Shown: one piece after another, positions 35,024 to 41,209 of the stretch
Position numbering within the stretch: the stretch's first letter is position 1
How the letters are laid out: the number at the start of each line of letters is the position of its first letter
From: Lobulomyces angularis
Lineage: Eukaryota > Chytridiomycota > Chytridiomycetes > Lobulomycetales > Lobulomycetaceae
Direction of reading: 5' to 3'
DNA length: 41,209 nucleotides
Assembly: GCA_027604685.1 (NCBI GenBank)
Contig: JADHYX010000136.1
Coordinates: 1-41,209 of the forward strand
The notes under the pieces: generated by a model
The model's database searches: none
What the model saw: the letters and a program-made list of their open reading frames with translations, nothing else
Told to the model about the DNA's origin: nothing
Made by a program: the position numbers and the translations under genes

Positions 35024-36737
35024 TTATTGATTATTGCTTTCGCAATTCAAATCATCAGCTTGAACAATCAAATTTAATTTTTGTGCAGCAGCCGCTTCTA
35101 ATTGGGCTTGCATTTGCTGATTTTAAAAAAAATAAAAATTAATAAAAAATTGATTTTAATTTATATTCTCACTTGTTGAATTTGTTGAACTGCCTGCCCT
35201 AATACAGCATCGGAGTATTGAGAAAGTTCTTGAGCTTGATTTCCTTGTGATAAGGCAGCAGCTGTTGCTAAGGGATTGCAGTGCAACTACATTATTTTAA
35301 AAAATGTTAATACGAAAAAAAAAAAAATGAAAAAAATGCTTAACTTTTTTTCCTTCTGGATCAATTCTTTCATGCCTCTTTAAAGCATCTCTTCTGGCAA
35401 AATGTCTTCCACAGTCAGCGCATACATGTGGTTTTTCTCTTGAATGGATTTTTGAATGTCTATTTAAATCGTGGTTTCTATTATTTACAAAAAAAAAACA
35501 GTTACAGTTTAAATAACCAAAATTAAGAACACTATTTACCTTGTGAACCGTAAATTGCAAGTTTCGCAAACAAATGGCTTATGGTTCTGATGAGTTCTAA
35601 TATGTGACTTTAAATTGTACATTCGAGAAAAAGCTCTATTACTGGTATTTGAAAATAAAAAATAAAAGTTTCATTAGAAATTAAAGATATTAATATTTAC
35701 CAAGTAGGACAAAGATATCTCTCTTTTCCATCTACTACCGTTGTAATTGCATTTTCAAAATTGATATCATTGTTAGGGGCAGGAGAAACTTGATGAACCT
35801 TCTGTTTCTGTTGAGACTGACCTTGTAAATGTTCCTGGACTTGTTGTGATGCTTGCGCTATTATTATGTTGTTTAAAATTTTCATAATTAAAGTAAGAAA
35901 ATAATATCTTAATCAAAATCTGATAAATGTAGATAAATTAGGCTACCTGCTGCAAGTGCCGCTTCATGTAATAGTTGCGGAGAAAAGGGATATCCTAGGG
36001 AATTTATTAAAAAAAAAAAGATGGGTTAAAATAGTATATTGAGAGAATACACAAAATTGTCAATAACAAATTACTGAGAATATTAAAAAAATATTACCTT
36101 GAATATTGGAAAAATTAGTCCTAGCCATAATTTCCAAAGCCGCTTGCGCCTGAGGGTAATATAAAGCAAAAGCTGCAGCATTGGCATCTGCGGCAACATT
36201 TTGATCATTCGATTGATGCTGAAGACTACTTCCATTCAAATTATTGGATGTGTGATTATCTTTGTGATGTTGGGATAAACTTAATAAACCGCTTGCCGCT
36301 GTGTCAAGTTGTTGAGAATTATTAGGCAGTTGTAGTTGCTGTGATTTAGATTGATGGTGTAGATTGTTTGAAGGTTGTGATGATGTGTTGTAACCGTGTA
36401 TATCTTGGACACTGGCAATCACTAAAAATATTTTAAAATTACAAATTAATGAAAAAAAATTTTTAATTATAAATTTCTCTCTTATTTGCGAAATTTAACA
36501 AAAAAAAATAATTAAAATTTTTAAATATTTTATAACAAAAAAAAAAAATTAAAATTATAATATATAGAAAAATTTCAACTTTGAAGAATAGATTGTAAAC
36601 TCTCAAAATAAAAAGTGTTTGAAAATAAATATTTAATTATATAGGCTAATAAAAAACCTAAAAAAAAAAAAAAAAATCAGTTTCAAACCATTTGCAATGG
36701 CCTCATGTGAAGAAACTCTTTCATTATCACTATCCAT
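35024..36737 (-). CDS. Crz1/CrzA-like C2H2 zinc-finger transcription factor
   Basis: Eight exons (36737-36689, 36421-36098, 35994-35947, 35857-35701, 35641-35540, 35477-35345, 35286-35173, 35116-35024) give 339 aa. A Gln/Asn/His-rich N-terminal half resembles fungal activation domains. Three fingers follow: C190/C193/H206/H210 (RMYNLKSHIRTH), C218/C221/H234/H238 (TRNHDLNRHSKIH) and C246/C249/H262 (ARRDALKRHERID). The YNLKSHxRTH, then HDxxRH, then RRxARxDALxRH series is the arrangement of calcineurin-controlled Crz1/CrzA proteins. The third finger has Asp in place of the last histidine. Every finger is cut by or next to an intron, and the joins restore complete fingers. The Gln/Ala-rich tail has no fingers. 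Calcineurin control is inferred; I did not see a convincing PxIxIT site. Confidence 0.82.
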
Positions 36738-37470
36738 CTATTAACATCAAAAAAAAAATAAAAATTTAAAAAAAATTAAAAAGGTTATTGTAAGGATAGC
36801 GTTTTTTTTTGTTAGCACAAAATTAAAAAAAAAAAAACTCTTTTTTCAAAGTTTAATAATTAAAATTCAAAAATTAAACTGAGTGATTTATTATAATTAT
36901 GGTTATTATTACTATTTAAATGAAGTAATAATTGAAAATAAAATTTTTTGATATGAGTTCTATACTTTTGACTGCGGTATGGCTTAGACTTTTGCTTCAA
37001 GATTGAATTTAGTTAATTTTTTTTGCAAAAAAATTGAAAATTGCTGGTTACACCAAAATGACCTATCATTTTAATTTTTTTTTGTCCCGTAAAGGATATA
37101 CAGCAGGGAAATAAGTCGATTTTTTGGAATGTTAAATAATTTCTTCTAATAATTATCTTCTTTTGTTGAAACTGTGAAATTTGCATTGTTAAAAATTAAT
37201 CCAACCTTTCAATTGCCAACAAAATTATTGGAAATACTTATATTGCAAGCAAACTAAATTGCAATTTTCATATCAGGCATTCATTTTATTTTAATCTGTT
37301 AACAAATTCATTTGGAAATGCATATACAGGAATGAAAATTTATTGTATTTTTCTTTTCTAAATTTAATGAGAATTTCTAAAAAAACTTTTATTTTTTGGT
37401 TATTTTTCAATTGAATATTTCAAATACCACGATACTTCAAAATTGTAAGCAAATTACCAATATTTATGCT
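36738..37470. other. Intergenic region, 733 bp, no gene recognised
   Basis: AT-rich, with several A-runs in the first 150 bp and more mixed sequence from 36900 on. It lies upstream of the Crz1-like gene and downstream of the membrane-protein gene. I found no protein-like frame, RNA gene or repeat. Confidence 0.5.
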
Positions 37471-38288
37471 TCATTTGGAGGGACTCTTGTTGCTTGCCTC
37501 TAATCAATATAAAAAAATGATATTTAGAAGAATTGTAACTACTAATATAACATACCAACAATGGCTGTAGTAAGTTTAATAACTCCAGAGAGTATTTCAA
37601 CTTTTTGCCCTAAAAATTACTTGTTAGTTTTAAAAAAATCATATGAGGAACACCATTAGAAACAGTGTAACTAGGTGGTTTACTAGGTGCTTCAGTAGGT
37701 TTTATAGGAGTACCGTTATCGTCAACTTCAACTTTAATTGGAATAACATCTTGTTAACATCAGTTTCATAAAAAAAAAATACTCACCTTCAGTTTCCGGA
37801 ACTGCAGCAGCTTCTACGTCTGGCACCACAGCATTCTGAGTTTTTTGCTTATTTTTTCTGTAGAAATAATATAATAGTAATCCAATGATAACTAGTACTC
37901 CAGCACCACCAGCTCCATAGGCACCACTAGTATCTGGCACAAACTATAAGATACTTACTTTAAATATAAATTAAGAATTTTTTGTAGATACGGTAGCAAT
38001 AACCCAGGCAGTGAAATCATCCTAAAAGATAAGAAGAAAATTTGGTTTCACAATGTTACATACCGAAGAATTACAGGCAGCAAAATTTGCTAGGTTATAA
38101 TAATTAAATTTGAATCAATGAATGAAACTGGTACCAGAACAAGCGTTAACATAGCACTGTGATTCTGAAGCAGATATGAAACTTCCAATTGATATAGGAG
38201 TGCAGCCATCACCTAAGTTTGTTCTTAATTTGAATAGATTTTATGACTGGAAAGTACCCCAACAACAAAGGCACTGACAAGTAGACAT
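37471..38288 (-). CDS. Orphan single-pass membrane protein, Cys-rich N-terminus, PPxY tail
   Basis: Eight small exons (38288-38258, 38212-38135, 38089-38064, 38021-37992, 37943-37787, 37749-37654, 37609-37556, 37499-37471) give 166 aa with all phases consistent. The first 42 residues hold nine cysteines (4, 6, 8, 9, 14, 30, 35, 42 and others in pairs). A glycine/alanine turn leads into one transmembrane helix (about 66-83, VLVIIGLLLYYFY) followed by RKNKQK, so the tail is probably cytosolic. The tail carries KPPSY (132-135), a PPxY motif of the kind bound by WW domains of Rsp5/Nedd4 ubiquitin ligases. No signal peptide is visible; the membrane helix may act as a signal anchor with the N-terminus outside, or a first exon may have been missed. 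I do not recognise the family. A cell-surface protein under Rsp5 control is an inference. Confidence 0.6.
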
Positions 38289-39608
38289 TTTTAATTTGAA
38301 TTTAAAATTTTAAATTTAATCTTCTGCTTTTGTTTTCAAAAATATTGCTTATTTTTTGAATAAGGGGTATCCCAGCCATTGTTACTATGTTGAATTTTTT
38401 TTTTTTAGAAAATGTCTAGTTTTTTTTAAGACTTTAATATAGGTGATTAAGGTGGAAATGCCAATTTCAATTGTGTTTTGCAATGAATATCTTTACTTCA
38501 AAAAAAGGCGCGCATTTTCAAATGAGCCAAAATTAGACTAAAATTAGTCAAAAAATCAAACTTTTATTTTCAGAAAAAAACCACTTATCCACAACTAGCT
38601 AGAAGTAAAATTATATAGGTTTTGCATTTTTGGTATTAATTTTGTATTTAATAACAAAAGAAAAAAGATAAAATATTCATTTACAACTATTATCAGTAAG
38701 AATACTGAAGCCAAGTCCAAGTTTAATAAAGAAATTTTGCTTGAAAGTTTAAAAGGCGTAAAAAGTTAAACTTAAATGTTAAAGCTCATAAAAAAACAGT
38801 GAAGATTGAAAAAAATGAAGTACCATCAGCATAATTCAAAAAAATATTTATATTGAATCGACTGGCAATTAAAACTTTAATTCGTTTGCAGATTCACGTT
38901 TTAAAGGTACTAACATATTTATAAAATTACTTGCCTTTCTGGTGTAAATTACCTGAACTTTCTTTTTCAAATTTTCAACCTTAACAAGTGGAATGCTTTT
39001 TCCAGTGAAGAAAATTAAATAGTAGATTAGAGTAATCTGCGTCTTTTTGATACCAGTTATTTTAATAAAAAAGTGTATGAAAGGAAATTATTTAAAATGG
39101 AAATGAAGATAATTTTTTTAAGTAGAACAAGGGGTTTAAAACCCCGATGGTTGACTGCCTTTCACACACTCTAAGCGCCGCCCTGTACAGCTGTGCATTT
39201 TGCAAAATGAATGATACTGTTGCCATTGTGCAGTCATTCTACCATCTGAATACTATGTAAATACACTAAAAATACTCAAAAATATATTAAAAAATTGCTG
39301 TAAAACCATACCCCACAACGCCGCCACAATCTTTAGAGCACCTGTCGCCTCAGGCATTCAAGAGGTTGTGCTCACTGCTTATCGGCATGCCTGCCCTCGC
39401 TGAGTCTCGCCGCAAGCCAAGTTGTCAAAACTTGACTTTCTTCGCCATATTTTTTTACTGAAAAATTAGATAATAATTTTTTTAATGTCGCACAAATTTA
39501 TTTTAATACTTCAAAAAAATTTATTCAGAATTTAAATAAAGAAATAAAAAATACATTAATACAACCTTCAATTATCATTTCCTATCCTTCTCTCTTTTTT
39601 TTTTATCA
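38289..39608. other. Intergenic region, 1.3 kb, with a GC-rich island and a possible coding relic
   Basis: This is the largest gap after the one upstream of dynein. Most of it is AT-rich. A minus-strand frame with no stop, about 73 codons, lies at 38869-39087 without a start codon. A patch of clearly higher GC content lies at about 39125-39445. No intact gene was recognised. The right end should hold the promoter of the zinc-finger gene that starts at 39609. Confidence 0.5.
39131..39145. repeat. Perfect 15-bp palindrome at the edge of the GC-rich island
   Basis: The sequence ggggtttaaaacccc is a near-perfect inverted repeat, with GGGGTTT facing AAACCCC around a single central base. Runs of four G and four C are rare in this AT-rich window. 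It sits where the AT-rich DNA changes into the GC-rich patch. Confidence 0.6.
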
Positions 39609-40912
39609 ATGTTTTCTAATTATCATCAAGAACAAAAGAAAAATAGGTAAATCTTTATTTGTTTATATTGTTCTTTAATTTTTTTTTTTTACTTTAAACT
39701 TAAAATCTATCTTTATATTAGCTACAATTATGGCGAAAGCCCTACTTCTCATCTTGAGGATTTAATAACTCAAAATGATATTTTTTTTATGGATGAAGAC
39801 ATTCTTTTTCACAATAAACTCTCTCCAGTGGAAAGTACAAATTTAAGTCTAGACTTGAACGATAATATGGATTTGGATTTCATTAAAAAAGAAACTGACG
39901 TTACTTTGACGCAGCAACAATTTCATCAACAACAGCATCAACTACCTTTTCATCAACAATTTTCTTTCGCTAACACTGCTAATGACTTTACTTACAATAA
40001 CCCTACTGCTTTATCACTAAACAATGCTGATATTTTTTCTAATATTTATTTACATGAAAATAATTTTATATCCCCCTTTTATTCATTGCAAAACAATCAC
40101 AATCAAAGTTCCTTTTTAAATAACCCTCAAAATCTTCCACAAGAGCAACAGCAACACTATAATCAGCAATCTCTTGCTAGTATTTCCTCTTCAGCTCCAA
40201 TAAATATTCCAAACATTAGTCAACAGCACTTAAGGAGACAACAGGATCAAAACGTATTAAATTTATCAATATCACCGCAATTTGGTCAAAGTGTAACCGC
40301 TGCTTCTTCTCCAACAACTCTTGATCCAAATCATTTACATTCAAATAACTATTACAACCCCTCCCCTATGTTGAGCCCAACTTCTCTCTCTCCCATTTCT
40401 TTAATCAATCCTTCGAATTCCAGCAGTACTAATTTTTCACCTCCTGAAAGTAATTTAGCTACATTTGCCTCTAACTCAGCGGCATCCAGTACCACTTCTA
40501 CGAAAACTTTAAAACAGAGTCAAAGTTTTGATGCTTCAACGTTTGCCTGTGTCTGCGGAAAAAGATATGCAAGTTTAAATGCTCTAAAAAATCATGCAAA
40601 ACTTCATACCGTACGAGAGAGAAATTTTATATGTTCTCACTGCAAAAAGGTATTTTTATTTATATGTTTTTATGAACATTCTTGTTTAATGTGAATTAAT
40701 AAAATAGGCTTTTCTGCGTAAACAAGATTTAAAGCGCCATGAAACTACACATTTAGAAGGTAAACTTTTTTTTGAATTTTAAGTTTTTTTTTTACCTCTT
40801 ATTTTTGTTATTAGATTATCATCCATATTCGTGTGATAATTGTGGCACAACATTTACTCGAAGTGATGCACTATCACGACATATTAAGGCAAGGAGATGT
40901 ATGCAAGATTAA
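39609..40912 (+). CDS. Gln/Asn-rich C2H2 zinc-finger transcription factor
   Basis: Four exons (39609-39646, 39722-40649, 40708-40759, 40815-40912) give 371 aa. The first 280 residues are Gln/Asn/Ser/Pro-rich with no fold I recognise, typical of an activation region. Three C-terminal fingers follow: C289/C291/H304/H308 (CVCGKRYASLNALKNHAKLH), C317/C320/H333/H337 (RKQDLKRHETTH) and C346/C349/H362/C368 (TRSDALSRHIKARRC). Finger 1 has one residue between its cysteines instead of two to five, and finger 3 ends in Cys. The RxDALxRH pattern of finger 3 resembles the Crz1-like neighbour at 35024-36737, so distant kinship is possible. The start MFSNYHQ is in a 38-nt first exon, supported by phase; an ATG at 39789 could be used instead. 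Targets are unknown. Confidence 0.82.
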
Positions 40913-41209
40913 CTTGCGTGAGACAAGTAAGTGTAATATAGATATCGCAAAATTCTTCTTTTCCTTTTTTTATTTTTTTCCTACCAATTTACTTAGTATA
41001 TGTACACATGTGTTATTTTACAATATTAGTTATTGATTTTTATTTTCAATTTTCTTTTGTTTTTTTTTCCTTCTTAATTTTAATAATTTCTCCTAAATTT
41101 TGTTTAAAACAAAGAAATAAGTGAATGCGAGCACCATAAAAAAAAAAATACATATTATTATATCACAAAATAATAATTTTATAAATTTAGAGTTAAAAAA
41201 AAAATAATG
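40913..41209. other. 3' flank at the window edge, no gene recognised
   Basis: About 300 bp of AT-rich sequence follow the zinc-finger gene. The short frame overlapping its last exon is low complexity and is not protein-like. The window ends here. Confidence 0.4.

Noticed and set aside
39125..39445. tRNA gene in the GC-rich island
   Set aside because: No cloverleaf with a TTC-containing T-loop and matching acceptor arms could be formed; only local inverted repeats are present.
40833..41036. Plus-strand frame of 67 codons at the window end
   Set aside because: It reads the last zinc-finger exon in the wrong frame and then runs into poly-T sequence.

Overview
This is nuclear DNA of an early-diverging fungus. 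The genes are split by many short GT..AG introns, mostly about 43 to 120 nt, and many end in a T-rich tract before the acceptor. The gene set is fungal: an Nrg1-type C2H2 pair ending in the MMQHYRTH box, a Crz1/CrzA-like zinc-finger protein, REX4, CHD1, the NAC beta subunit and Sec61 beta. The DNA is very AT-rich with A and T runs of 10 to 25 bases, and intergenic gaps are mostly 0.1 to 0.4 kb, which points to a compact genome. A mitochondrial small-ribosomal-subunit protein (MRPS29/DAP3) means mitochondrial translation is probably retained, which argues against microsporidia and anaerobic gut fungi. I cannot name the species.

I rebuilt 15 protein genes by chaining exons by hand. In 14 of them the summed exon length is an exact multiple of three with consistent splice phases. 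The FIST-domain gene balances only if one suspicious segment is removed as an intron. From left to right: an Nrg-like zinc-finger factor (-); the complete 30-exon cytoplasmic dynein heavy chain (+, about 4,647 aa, 15.7 kb, over a third of the window); MRPS29 (-); a TMX-like ER thioredoxin with a CGAC site (+); a VAMP/synaptobrevin with a long acidic tail (-); a REX4-type exonuclease (-); an orphan secreted Cys-rich protein (+); Sec61 beta (+); a FIST-domain protein (-); NAC beta (+); a TMX-like protein without the CxxC site (+); CHD1 (-); a Crz1-like zinc-finger factor (-); an orphan Cys-rich membrane protein with a PPxY motif (-); and a Gln/Asn-rich zinc-finger factor (+).

The window has no operon logic; it is a patchwork of housekeeping genes. 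Six genes between 19.9 and 29.4 kb serve or enter the secretory pathway: two TMX-like proteins, the VAMP, Sec61 beta, NAC beta and the secreted protein. Three zinc-finger regulators and one chromatin remodeller account for much of the rest. Two intergenic stretches (about 1.8-2.15 kb and 39.12-39.45 kb) have a clearly higher GC content than their surroundings and look like decayed repeats or relics of inserted DNA. I saw no convincing tRNA, rRNA, intact transposon or CRISPR.

Most worth a second look: the VAMP with a luminal/extracellular acidic tail of about 100 residues, the two orphan Cys-rich proteins, the active-site-less TMX paralogue, and the possible frameshift in the FIST gene.
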